64,000 nucleotides of DNA, taken from Cubamyces lactineus. Taxonomy: Eukaryota; Basidiomycota; Agaricomycetes; Polyporales; Polyporaceae. Shown here piece after piece: positions 34,010 through 45,673 of this stretch. The translations under genes and the position numbers were made by a program. The notes below the pieces were generated by a model. That model saw only the letters and a program-made list of their open reading frames with translations. It was not told the DNA's origin and ran no database searches. The stretch lies in the NCBI GenBank assembly GCA_022376465.1, contig JACDTU010000014.1, positions 930,001 to 994,000 on the forward strand, in the 5' to 3' direction. Position 1 is the stretch's first letter, and each line of letters begins with the position of its first letter.

Positions 34010-35922
34010 AGGATTCGTGGAAAGAGAGAAAGGCGAGACGGAGAGGATGGGAGGAGAGGAGAGAGAAGTGTGGTGGAATTGGGCTGCGATTAGACGGTGC
34101 GTTTGCTTTTGGGTCGTTGGGGTCTTAGATAGGTATGGTGTGTGGTGCGATGAATGGCGGTCGAGTGTCCGGGCCCGCTGGACGATGGCCTACGCTTCTT
34201 CCTTTGCTGCGAGAGGTGCTCGTCCGCGATGCCTAGGGCGCATGGCCCCGAATACCGAGCGAAGGGATCAGGGAAAGAGCACAACGCCATATAGACGTGC
34301 TCTCCTCCCTCCGCTTCTCCTTGCTTTCCTCTTTCCTCTTTCCGACTTCATCTCCTCTTTCATCCCACCTACCGTCCTCCCTGCTCGCCACCGCGCACAG
34401 GCTTCGCGCTGCGACGTCTCTGCATTAATGTATTGATGCTATGCCACGCCCACGCCACGCCATGCCTCCCCTCTTGCCTTCTGTTCATCCTCACGCTTGC
34501 ACCTGCATACGATACACTCCACCCGCCAGTCACTCCCCGTCGGCCTGCCTTTCACCTCGCCGGCGCAGCGGACGACTCCATCTCATTTCTGGATCCTTAT
34601 CCACCCTCGCCATGCATTTCCTCCCATCCATCGACGCCGATTCCTCCTCCTGCTGACGACAACGATGACGACGACGAAGACAACGACTACTCCTACCACT
34701 CCCCTTCCCGCCTCTGCATCCACCCGTGTATAGTTCCCAGCTCGCCAGGCATCGGTACTACGCCTCATCATTTTTTACTTAGTAGCACTTACTCCTCTTT
34801 GCTTTCCTGCATGTATTGTAATTCACGAAGCAACCTGCACCCTGCAACATTCAACATTCAACGTTCGAACAAGCTGCCCCGGCTTCAAAGCTTCACTCTC
34901 GAGTCTCGATACCGCAGGCGTCGAGGGTACGCCGTCCATGACGTCTTCCCGGGACTACCTCGCCATTGCGTCGATCTGCGCACGCGCACGGTGCACGGTA
35001 GTGATCAGTATGATGATGTTGTGTGGTTGTATACATACGTATGTATGCTGTGCACGCCCTCAGGAGGATCCGCATGCATCCCTGAGATCTGCGATCGATC
35101 CTATCGAATTTCTTGCGCGCAGCCGACGCATACTGGAGGCAACGCAAGCCAACGCACGAAATACGCGCATGCAAGCACTAGGGAGGTAAGTGTAGGTGTA
35201 GGTATGTACTCCGCGAACAAAAAGTTAAGCATATGGATAGTGCAGAGCGAAGAGAGCGCACGCTGGCGAGTAAACAGTGACAACGAAGAGGAACGCAGCC
35301 GTCCGTGTCCGTCCGTGAATCCCGTTGTCCGTCCCGGGGAGCTCTGTGCGGCGCTGTCAGAGCGTCGCGCCCCGTGGAGAAGCCAGGAAGGTGGTGAGTA
35401 CGAAGTGGTACCGGTAAGTAGTAATCCTGATGATCCGAAGGAGGAGATGCGAGCGAAGAGCAAAGTCTATGGCGTAGCTATACATAGGTGGGCGAGGTGG
35501 GTGGGGTGGTAGTATGTGGAGGGAGGCGTGAAGGGTCGTGATTTGTGGATGTTTGAGTTAACAAGGGATAGATGTCCCGAAAGGTCGAATAGGGGTGGGG
35601 TAGGGTTGGAGGATATGAGGGGCGTCGGGAGTCCTAGCGTATGTTCGGGTAACGTCTGGAGAGAGAAGGGTAACGGTAAGTGCGAACATGGTATGGATGT
35701 CCGGGCATACGTCCGTCGTGCGTCCGTCGAAGGAGATGGTGATGAAGATGACTGCACCTTCCTGTTGTCCGCGGTGGATTGTGGAGGCTTGACTGCGACG
35801 CCGTGAACCGAAGTCGCCATGATGCGGCCGACGACTGTTATAGCGGACCTTTTGCTGTTCGTTGGTAGCGTCGCGTCGGCCCTCCATGCGAGCACCAAGC
35901 GGGCCGATGCAATCGAACGCGA
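34010..35922. other. convergent intergenic region with one long, doubtful ORF
   Basis: This separates the 3' ends of two convergent mucin-like membrane-protein genes. A single open frame of 359 codons runs 34433-35512 (+), starting with a hydrophobic stretch (CLLFILTLAPAY), but its composition is irregular, it has no recognisable domain and it covers microsatellite-like gac/gat repeats at about 34660-34690. I do not call it a gene. Confidence 0.4.
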
Positions 35923-38049
35923 TCACAGCGCCTCCCCAATCCCTTGCTCTGCACTCCCTACCTCCGTCACGTCCGCGTCCACAGGGGACGTCACGCCGCC
36001 TGCCGTCCTGTCCTTATCCAAGCTCTGCCTCACCGCCTTCTTCGGCGACCGCTCGAGCCAATTCCGCGGCTGCGTCCCCTGTGTCTGTGTCGGCGAGGTC
36101 TGCACCGGGGACCCCGCGCCGCCCTGCCCGAGCGCATGTTGCCCTGCGGCGAGCGTCCCGGGCGGGGGGCTGCCCGGGGTCGACAGCGCGGGCGAGAGCG
36201 GGTCCATGTTCGTCACGAATAGCGGGCCTATCTTGGGCATCGGCACGGGCGAGCCCGGGGGCTCGGGCGTCGTGCCGCGGTGGTCGAAGTATCCACGCGA
36301 GCTCTTCGGTAGGAGCGGCGTCTCGCTCGTCTCGCGCGAGTGCATCGCGGACGGTGGGCTCGACTGTGTCTGGGACTGCGACTGCGAGTGGACGCTGAGA
36401 GACGCGAAGGATGCGAAGGGGTCGTCAGGGATCATTGATGTCCTGCTTGCGTTCGCACTCGCAGGGGCGCGGTACGCGCTAGGGGCGCCAGCGCCGGCCG
36501 CGCTGCTCCCACCACCGGACCCTGAGCCCATGACGTCGTCGACGATCCGGCCGAGGTCGACCGCACTCGACGCGCTCACGATCGGATCGAGGAGCGCACT
36601 GTGTTCGCTCGGAGGCGGCCACACCGCCTCGCGGAAGATCGAGCCCGACTCGGCGCGCATGCCCATCAGGTGTGGGACTGCGCCTGGACCTGCGCTGCTG
36701 CCGCTAGGCGTAGGCGTGCGATTGGGGTCCATGGGTGGCCCGAGGAGGGATGGGGAGGCCCCGAAGGAGGGTGCGTTGGGCGAGCAGCTCGGCGTCAATG
36801 GACCGTGTGTCTGCGATTGCGTCTGGGAAGAGGCGACGGAGGCGGGGTAGTCCGAGTATCGGGCCATGGGCGGACCGCCGAGGTCGTAATCGTCGTCTTC
36901 GTCCAGGAGGCGCGCGCGGGGCTTGGGCTGAAGACGCTTGAAGAACGATATCTTCTTGTGCTGGTGGCGGCGGTAAAAGAGGAAGACGGCGGCGAGGAGA
37001 ATGAGGAACGCAGCGCCGCCGACGGAGCCGGCGATCACGTCGGTCTTGACTGAGTTACTCGAGCCCGTCACCGAGTTAACTTGCGTGGTCGGGATCGCGG
37101 AGAATATAGTAGACGTTTTGCCGTCGATGACCGTCGTAGCTATCGCAGAGGTGATCGTCTTCTGCGCCCCGGTCTGTGCAGTCGCGTTGTTGCTCGGCGT
37201 TTGCGTCAGGGGTTGTTGGGGTATCGGTCGGAGTAGATATGGGAGGTGTAGTCAGTGGATCGGTGGTAGTGCCATTATTGATACCAGTAGGGGCAGTAGT
37301 GTTTGCGTCGGGGCTCGTGGTGTTGTCGGAGGGATCCGTGCTCTGTTGCGAATTGGGATCAGAGGTAGGCTGGGATGCAGGTGGTGTAGTATTGGGCTTA
37401 GAGGTTGGCGGAGAGGTGGGTGGACTTGTCGGATCCGACCTGTGCTGAGTGTAAAGCACAATGTTCTCGTATATGAAGATTGAGAAACTTACGTCTGTTT
37501 TGTCGACTGCTGCGTAGTCCCCCCATCCGACTGACCCTGAGATGTTTGCAGAGAAGTGTTGCCGGTGTTCTGCCCTGTGCTACCACCACCGCCAGACGTA
37601 TTCCCCGTCTGCCCAGTCTGTCCCGACTGCCCCGACTGCGCTGACTGTCCTGAATGTCCTGACTGTCCCGATTGGCCAGACTGTCCAGACTGGCCCGACT
37701 GACCAGAGTGACCTGACTGGCCGGAGTTATTGTCCTGATCGCCGCCGCTGTCCGTGGGGGAGGCGGGTGGAGCAGTAGCCGTCTCATCCACGCGGGGGCT
37801 TTGACGCGACTGGGCAGAGGATATGTGAGGTCTATGCACAACAAGTGAAGCGGGAGTCAGCCAAGGTTATACCTGTGGTAGATCGGTAGAAGCCTGAGTG
37901 TTTGAAGGGGCAGCAGATGCATCAGCAGGGTTTGTACCAGGCGTCGGGGAGGAGGTGGCTACTGGGGTGGGAGAGGGCGTCTGTCTGGCGATGACTACAT
38001 TGCGTCTAGGAGCGTATGCGCAGTGGTTATCCGCGCATGCGGAAAACAT
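35923..38049 (-). CDS. mucin-like single-pass membrane protein with Gly-Gln-Ser repeats
   Basis: Four exons (38049-37873, 37809-37493, 37439-37285, 37139-35923) give 621 residues if the 145-base third intron is right. The extracellular part is rich in Ser, Thr, Pro and Gln, with a run of about a dozen SGQ triplets in exon 2. The segment TTVIDGKTSTIFSAIPTTQ before the helix is typical of fungal stalked membrane proteins. The helix (DVIAGSVGGAAFLILLAAVFLFY) is followed by RRHQHKK and a 310-residue Ser/Pro-rich tail with many SP sites. There is no N-terminal signal peptide; the helix may act as signal anchor. Orientation converges on the related gene at 32.4-34.0 kb. Weak point: around 37285-37139 both frames look coding, so the intron (donor GTATCA, acceptor GATAG) may be wrong or a frameshift may exist. 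Confidence 0.75.
37605..37729 (-). repeat. tandem 9-base coding repeat (Ser-Gly-Gln)
   Basis: About 12 imperfect 9-base units (agtcagggc-type on the minus strand) encode SGQ/SGH/TGQ triplets in the extracellular part of the membrane protein. Confidence 0.8.
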
Positions 38050-39072
38050 AGTCGTCTTGTCGTGAGTATTAGAAAGCAGAAGAGAGGATGATGAGTAGAG
38101 TAGTAAGTGGAAGTAGAGTGGTTAGCAGGAGAGGGACATGGATGGAGAGGACAAGGGCGGTGGAGACGATCTGAATCTCGGTGGTCCCCGCAGCTGCACC
38201 GGCCGAGCCTCTTTCCTCGACGCGGACGCCGTGATCCCCCTTGTTCAACGTTTCTCTCCAACACACCACCATTACACCGGCTTGGCTATGCTATTCACAA
38301 CGGACCAACACTATGCACGGAACGTTGCTTTCAAAACCGAGTCAATCCGTCCAATGCTCAGTGCTCACCTCTCTTCTGTGTCGGCATCTGTAATATGCCA
38401 GTCCGCGCCTCTTTCTAGCCGTGTCGGCGATATCAGACTGTGAGACCCCCCAGACTCTCAATTGGGCTGCGCAACAGCAGCTATGTCCGTATTATTTGAC
38501 ATACGTCGCTGCGGGTTCTCACTGCGTCCGTGATCCCCTTGAAATGAGGTATGTAAACCTATCTTCTCACCAGTAAGCGTCGTACAATTTGTCACCGTAC
38601 AAAAACATATCGACAGTGTCCGTCATGTCCGTGGGTCGTGCGACATCCTCGACTGTCGCAACAATGATGTATACCAGCAGCTCAACTACGCGCGCAAGTA
38701 GCGAGACTCGATACCTATGGGTATAGACGTTGTACTGGCTAGCAGTCTGCATCTGCCTCATGTCAAATATCAGTATCTTGCAATTGCTGCGTCCCTCTGT
38801 GGCGTCCGTTAGCGTGCCTCATGCTGTCTGACGGTCTGCAATCTGAGCCTGGGCAACAGGACATGTGCTATGTGCAACGATGTTCGCCAAATCTTGGGTG
38901 GAAACATTGCGTACTGTAACACCACAATCCGTAGCCATTTGCTCATCCGATTGGCTAGTAGCTGATCATGTAGATAACACACTTGACACGCTACAGGTCA
39001 TGCCAGGCTTCTGCTGATCCACCACAGTCGTTGGCTATCTCATCCTCCCTCGGGTTGAGCAGTAGCGTTAAC
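38050..39072. other. divergent intergenic region
   Basis: Promoters of the mucin-like gene (-) and the oxidoreductase gene (+). Only short open frames. A pyrimidine-rich stretch on the minus strand at about 38050-38130 is the probable leader of the mucin-like gene. Confidence 0.45.
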
Positions 39073-41068
39073 ATGTCGGAGCCTATCAACGTATTGCTTA
39101 TCGGCGCAGGCGAAATCAACTTTGGTTCGTGGTCCCCGCTAGATCGTTTGAGGATGTTTCGACGCAACCAGTGCTATAGGTTCTGTCGAAGGACCGTGGA
39201 ATCACGTAAGTGGGTCTAAGGACTCGTCCTTCATGTTCAGCTGTTAACGTACGTCTACAGACATTGCGGCTCGAAAGGTTGGCAATAGACAGGTTGTCGG
39301 ATATATTCGCGCCGTCCTGAGCTGTCCACCAGAATTCTCGGTGCTCGCCTGCGAGTCGTAGCCCTCATCGACGTCGACGGGGCACGCGCCAAGGCAGCCA
39401 TCGATGAGAAGCTTGCTTCGCCTGTTGCGAGCGCGTACGCAGATTGCAAGGTATACCCTACCGCCATGGAAGCCGCGCGTTCTCTGCTTCCCGACGTCCC
39501 TCAGTACGTCCTCCACGAAACCATGCACAGGCACATAGTCGATGGGCCCTCTAAGCTGTTCGTCACAGCCTCGCCATCGTCGGCGCCCCGCCATTCGCGC
39601 GAGGTACTGACATCCCTGGACGAGACCTTGAGTTGCAGCTCGTGAAGGCGTTTCCCCGATGCGCGCTCTTCGTCGAGAAGCCGGTGAGCAGCGGCCCCGA
39701 GGACGCGTGCTGGCGCGTCGCCAAGATGCTCGCGAAGAACGGCAGCATCGTCGGCGTCGGCTACATGCTGCGATACCTCAAAGGTAGAATTTGATCGCGG
39801 CTAGCCTCCTGGGTTTCAACGTGCTGATAGAACGGCGCGCAGCGGTGCAGACGATCAAGTGAGTTCTGCCTCGGAGGGCAGGGCAGGACGCTCGCGCAGC
39901 CGTGTGTGCTCATGCAAAACTGGCACGCGCATAGGCGAATCATCGCAGACGAGGGGCTCGTGGTCATGGGCACGAACGCGCGATACGTCATGGCCTAGTA
40001 AGCTTCAGTCAACCTTTATCTGGTCTAGAACGACGCTGAGTAGCGCACAGCGAATGGGCTAGGAAGCTGGTGAGGCGCGCGCTTGTGTTTGGCTCTGTGC
40101 ACCGCGGTGATTGAGCGACCTTTGTGTTATCAGGCGTGGTGGGACAAGACTCGTTCCGGAGGCCGTACGTACTGTGATCTTCGTCTTCACCTCTAGGCCT
40201 GGCCGCTCATGGTGATCCACGACGTTTAGCAATCGTCGAGCAAGCAACGCACTTCTGTACGCTTACGTTCCTTACTTTCAGCTCTCCGTACATACGTTAA
40301 ACGACGGTTTAGGCGATCTATCCCGCTACTTTGGCGGTGACGTCCAGCTAGGCTCCGTCGTAGCCCACAATGTGCAGCATTACGAGGCTCCAGGCCAACT
40401 CTCCGCCAAGCGCTTCGACGAAGAAGTTATCCCGCCAGAGAACCGTCTACCCAGACTGACGAGTGCGACGTGGAAGTACAAGGATGGTGCAGTAGGAAGC
40501 CTCACACACGTCATTGCATTGCATGGTATGTGATCTTACGAGCTTGATTATACAAGGATAATTGACTAATCGTCGACGGGTGGCAGGGAATACCTACGAC
40601 ACTGAGTTTGAAGTCTACGCGGATGGGTACAAGTTCAAGCTCGTCGACCCGTACAGTACTCCCAAGCTGTATATCCGGAGACCCGGGAGAGAGCAGGAAG
40701 GTACGAGACCCATACACCCTGCCGCAGCACACGGAATTGAGGACATCTGCCTTGCCTCTAGAGGTGCATACCTTTGTCGATGTGAGCCGCGTTCCCTGCC
40801 GTTTATTCAAGGGCACATATTGATGCCCCGTTCTTATCCAGGATGACCCCTTCTATACCGAGCTCGCTACCTTCGTAAACGTCATCGAAGGGAACAATCC
40901 CCACGACCGGATTCTGAGCTCATACGAAGATGCCATCAAGACGTACGAACTCGTAAGCCCTTACAATGCCTGCGCGGGTGGGCCCCCTTGATGCTAACAG
41001 TGGGATTTGCGACGCAGACGTGGGCTATTAGGAGGGCGAGCGAAACAGCCGCAAAGACGTACGTGTAG
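39073..41068 (+). CDS. Gfo/Idh/MocA-family oxidoreductase
   Basis: Fifteen exons (39073-39124, 39180-39205, 39261-39277, 39333-39503, 39569-39783, 39843-39858, 39935-39997, 40051-40069, 40134-40164, 40230-40256, 40313-40525, 40587-40700, 40762-40781, 40842-40952, 41018-41068) give 381 residues; every junction keeps phase. The N-terminal Rossmann fold starts NVLLIGAGEINFG, binding NAD(P); LRVVALIDVD is strand 2 with the Asp that favours NAD; FVEKPVSSG is the family's EKP motif with the catalytic Lys. The C-terminal alpha/beta domain holds CDLSRYFGGDVQLGS, TSATWKYKDGAVGSL and YADGYKFKLVDPYS. These enzymes oxidise or reduce sugars, inositols or biliverdin-like compounds; the substrate is not predictable. 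Seven exons are 31 bases or shorter, so automatic models may miss several. Confidence 0.93.
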
Positions 41069-43381
41069 TGTGACTTCCCTTGCCAGACTGTCTGCGCCTC
41101 GCCAGCTTGAACAGATCAGTGTGAGGAATTGGAGAATACCAAGAGCCTGTCTATCATGGAGGCCTCCGTTGATAGCGTCGTAGTACATGCCCTTGTAGTA
41201 TGACATAGTTCATCAAATCGTTGAAATAAGCTGTATTGGGGACTTTGAGCCCGGTACCCTCTCGGATGTTGCAAGGCCGATATAGAGTGTCAGAAGGTGC
41301 TATTGCGCATTCAGAGGGCCGCCTGACCGATATTGTACAGGACACTGGGAGGTTAGGTGGGTAGGGGGGTCGGGGGGAGCGAACGACAATGGCACGGTAT
41401 GCCCACAGAAGCCCGACCTACACCACCCACAATCATTGCGTGACAGAGCGGGCAAAAGCACTCGGGGAGCGTGGGCAACAACGTGCAGGCTCTCTGTTCG
41501 AAGAAGCCTGTCACAATGGATAGAATTGTGGTCTATGTCGTACACGCTTCACACCAGACTATGATTGTCGGCACCCAGGAAAGGGAGCACGAGAGCACTG
41601 TTGGACACGTTCCGACATGGTGTTACGTACCTCCGGCGCGGGCGCGCAGGTGCCACTGATTCACCCGTGCGATAGGCCGCGGACACTGTGCCGCATGACG
41701 GGGATGTCGTGCTCCTGGCGGTCGCAGCTCGGATCGCAGGCCGCAGTTTGAGGTGTTCCAGGACGCCATGGAGGACGGAAAGGCGTAGAAGGCACGGGCA
41801 CGTGTAGAAGCGTTGGCTGCGAGTTCTGCCGGCAGGACACGGTCAGTGATAGAGCGACGCCGTACGGACCGATAGATGAGATAGCAAAGGTTCTGTCGCT
41901 CAAGGTAGAGATGCAGTTGACTTGGCGGATGTACGATCGCCTCGTGTCTGGGCATTTCCATCCTGTTACGTCGGGAAGGATGAGATTTGGGGCGCGTTTG
42001 ACGTGGGCTCTCATACTCACACCCGCTTCGCGAAGCTGCCGAGTTGGACTTTGAATGCTTGCTCATTTGAGTGCGGCCTTACGCTAGCACACTCGCCCGG
42101 GAGCCGAGGTCTCCCGCCGCAGGAGAGGCCTGATGATCGCTTGCGATTACGGAAGGGTTCTGACGGGCGAGCGTAGTCCCTTACGGGAGCCTGGCGTCGT
42201 CGTCATCATGTGTCATTGCAGCGAACTCTGGCATGTAACAGCGTGTCAGCGCGTGCATGTGTTCTGCGTCAGCTGAGACCCGGATCGAGAGGGTTTATCG
42301 GACAAGGAGAGCGGAAGAATCGAAACGAACCGCTCAATACGATCATGGTGCGCTTCTGACGTTTTTTTGAGCCTGCTAAATGGGATGCGGGGTAATGTAT
42401 TGTTCATCATGTCCAGTTGGGCTAGGCGAACCGTACTCAATGAAAACATACCCTAACCTCGAGGCAAAGTGCCGTAAGACGAAGTTGCATGGCATTTGTA
42501 GAGCATAGTTGACGTTGGTCTCGTGCTCGGGTGTAGAAGCCAGGCTCCAAGCTAGGCCTTCAGCCAGGGTCTCAACGCACTGTTGTGGCCGTTAGAGGCG
42601 GAACTGAGTCATTGTATGCGCCTCAGCATGGCCTACGCACCGGCTAATGCACCCAGGACTTAGCGAAGAGGCTATTCATTGTCCGAGTTACGGATAGGAG
42701 AGGTGCGACATTCGGTGTCTGACGGAATACCGGGCTGCCTTCAGCTCCGCGATAGACACGCCGCTTCCTTGGGGTACCGTCGGTTGGAGATACCGGCCTC
42801 GAGGCAGGCAACATTGCGGCTTAAGATGATAATTTTCTCGATCATCAGAATGAGCGGATAGTTTTGAGGAGACTCAACGGCATGGAAAAGAATATATCAC
42901 CTGAGATGTGAGTGGGTATGCCTCAATTGAACTTCGCACAGTTATCAGAGGCTTCAAGTCAACCTGACAAGACATGGCAGTCGCGGGGAAATTGAGTACA
43001 TGTTGGGCGCTAGGCCAAGGTCGTAGGCGAACTGCTGGTGGTGCATGTGCAGATTAGGAAGGTGAGTATGAACGAGGTTGGACTAGCCGATAAAAGAATT
43101 GTGTACAGCGATGTGCAACTCTCACGCCAGATAAGACTCAGCTGGAATCATTTTATGCGTTTTTCCAGAAGGATCGCTGCCACTCATGAGACTGATTGTA
43201 CATGGACCCGCGAGGCAAACACAACGCGGAAGAACGACAAACGCCTGCCTCGGATCGAAGGCCTCCCAAGGGGCACGCATCGGCATTCGTAATAAACCGG
43301 AGACACATTTATACCGTACGCAGTACCACTCGAGAAAGACATGTCATGCCAGAAACCGATGCCGTAACGCCAAGTTCGACC
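41069..43381. other. gene-free region, 2.3 kb
   Basis: It lies between the 3' ends of the oxidoreductase (+) and the agmatinase (-). Open frames on both strands are short, have mixed composition and no matching splice sites. I see no repeat, RNA gene or decayed copy of a neighbour. This is long for a 3'-3' gap in such a compact region. Confidence 0.45.
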
Positions 43382-44961
43382 CTACTGAGCGACCTTACCT
43401 AACGGAGTCTTCGCCATGACGCTCAGCACTTCGAACAGAACCTGATGTGCTATGTAAGACCGGTTGTACAAATGTGAGAAGATCTCACGACACATACGTC
43501 AGAGGCGGCCATCGTGGTGAGTTCAGCGTTCGTGTCGTAAGCCGGCGCGACCTCCACGATGTCAGCGGAGACAATGTGCAAGCCGTCCAGGCCCCTCAGG
43601 ATCGTCCGCAGCTCGCGCGTGGACCATCCGCCGGTTTCCGGGGTTCCAGTGGCTGGCGCGAAGGCAGGGTCGATGGAATCGATCTGGTCAGATGTAAAGT
43701 TGTCAGAGCGTCGTGTTTACTGCATGGATAGCAACGCACATCGATAGATAGGTATACGGGCTTGTCGCCTACCGTGTCCCGAATCTTCTTGATTATGCCG
43801 TCCGTCCCTGTGAGGTAGATTGCCAGTGAGCGACTGTAAAACTCCGCACAATACCAGCTGACGAACGTAACCTACCGATAGTGTCAATCTCCCGAGCCTC
43901 AATGCGCTGGAAGCCCGAGGCGTCGTCATTGGTGTAGTCAGCAGGGCCGGATAGTGTAGTACGAATTGCGCCGTGCTGCAAGAAAAAATTCAACTAGGAT
44001 CACCGGGGCTCCGCGACGCGGAAGAACCAAGCGCATAACGCATGGACGTAAGGGAAGAGATACTTGCAATTGATGAGCCGTTCTTGATCAAACCTTCTTG
44101 GCTCGCCCAGTAGAAGTACGTGCCGTGGTTGATGGCAGCTTGCTCCGACGGCGCGCCGCCGAAGACCTCAGGCTTCCAAGTATCGAGGTGGCTGTCGAAG
44201 TGGATGACGGAGATGGGCCCATAGGCGCTGTAAATCGAGCGGAGGAGAGGGAGGACGATGGTGTGGTCGCCGCCGAGAGTGATGATCCGAGGATGGTTCT
44301 TGCCGTCAGCAGAGATGGGCACGAGTGGCTTCCCGGTCAGGGTGTCGTTCCCCAGGGGCGAGAACGTGGGGCGATGGAGAAGCTCCTTGTGACCGTCTTC
44401 GATCTGCTGGATGGCGTACTTGTTGTCGTAAGGGGTCACTGGGATGTCACCGCAGTCGACAACCTTGAGACCCGAGAGAAAAGGGTTTACGGCAAGCGGT
44501 ACGTTGTAGCCACCGTAGAGCGTCAAGCGACGCGAGCCTGCGCGGATCCCAGCAGGACCGAACCTGGCGCCAGGGCGGTAAGATGTGCCGGTGTCCTGGC
44601 CCTGCCGTTAGTATCCTGCACCAACCCGTCCAGGCATGACTTACGAAAGGCGCTCCGATGAAGGCGATGTCAAACGTCGCATCCTTCTCTTTGCCCAGGC
44701 ACTTGACCCAAGGCAGCTTGGCAAAGGTCGTTATGCCTGAGAATATAGAGTCGGCGGTGACTGGGTGGGGTCAGATATGCCGAGGGTTGTTCGCAGATTG
44801 GTGGGTGTAAGCTTACCATCGTTGTCGCCTGGATAGTATATGGCCTGGTAGGGGTACTTGACGTAGTCGAGAGGCATCTGCATGTCGTGCTCATGGTCAT
44901 CATGCGCTACCACAGCAGCGACAAGTGAGCCGAGAACAGCAAGAGCGATGGTGAGTTGCAT
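43382..44961 (-). CDS. agmatinase-type ureohydrolase with signal peptide
   Basis: Seven exons (44961-44817, 44760-44645, 44595-44068, 43975-43876, 43807-43740, 43683-43498, 43441-43382) give 400 residues. A signal peptide ([19 protein letters not shown]) is followed by a His-rich patch ([10 protein letters not shown]), then the arginase/agmatinase fold: [12 protein letters not shown] with the first metal His, HFDSHLDTW with the DxHxD ligands, and [21 protein letters not shown], the third ureohydrolase signature with DxD ligands. It should hydrolyse agmatine or a related guanidino compound to urea and an amine with two Mn2+. A signal peptide is unusual for this enzyme class and suggests secretion or vacuolar location. 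Intron 43976-44067 begins GCAAGT: only this GC donor joins NGSSI to HGAIRTT in frame. Confidence 0.93.
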
Positions 44962-45673
44962 TGGGAAGAGTAGGTCTGCGCGGGTTGTTGCAGTGAGGGC
45001 GTATCGATGGGGTCGCCCGCTATAAGTCTTTCGGCTTGCCGATGAGGCAAACCTCGAGGTGTGATCTCGCCCCTGGATCCTGGACTGCCTGTCTCATGAC
45101 CTCGGATTCCTTCTGGGCGGGAATGATTGGAGTTGGCACAACTATTGCATTAGAAGCACGGTCACAGTCATTACGTATAGAATGTCGAAGACCAAGGGCG
45201 CCGCCTGGAGGCATCGTGTCAGTTGTCACACCATGCGTTGAGATAGTGGCTCATACCAAGAAGCCCAGAACCGCCGTGCTCTGGATGAGTACGGAATCGC
45301 TCGGACGTGCGGAGTTATCCCACCTATGACTCATGGCGTTGTGAGTCCGACTGTCTGCTCGCGAGCCAGGAGAAAATTGCAAGCGGCATGCCGATGCTGT
45401 ACATGGCCAGCCAATGCTCTACAATTCCGACTCGCCCGTCTGATAAGTACCCACTGCATTTGTCCACCACAGGTGGTACCCGGGATATCGGATAGTCTTG
45501 TCCGTTTCGGCTTGCTGCCGAGGGAATGATATTAGAGCAACATAAGAGATCATGTTGTTGCACAAGGTATAAGAGCAGGGAGTTGTCGGTCTGACAGGTG
45601 CACCAGCCTCAGACGTCCTTAAGTTGCCAGAGTCCCACTTGTCTCCAGTTGTCATTATCGCATTTCGCTCCAG
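44962..45673. other. divergent promoter region of agmatinase and MATE genes
   Basis: No gene seen. A weak TATA-like CTTATAG (minus strand, about 45020) lies 60 bases before the agmatinase start. The MATE gene start at 45674 is preceded by AT-rich sequence around 45530-45570. Confidence 0.4.

Noticed and set aside
35819..36850. 343-codon plus-strand ORF
   Set aside because: It is antisense to the large last exon of the mucin-like protein at 35923-38049, whose frame is supported by its membrane helix.
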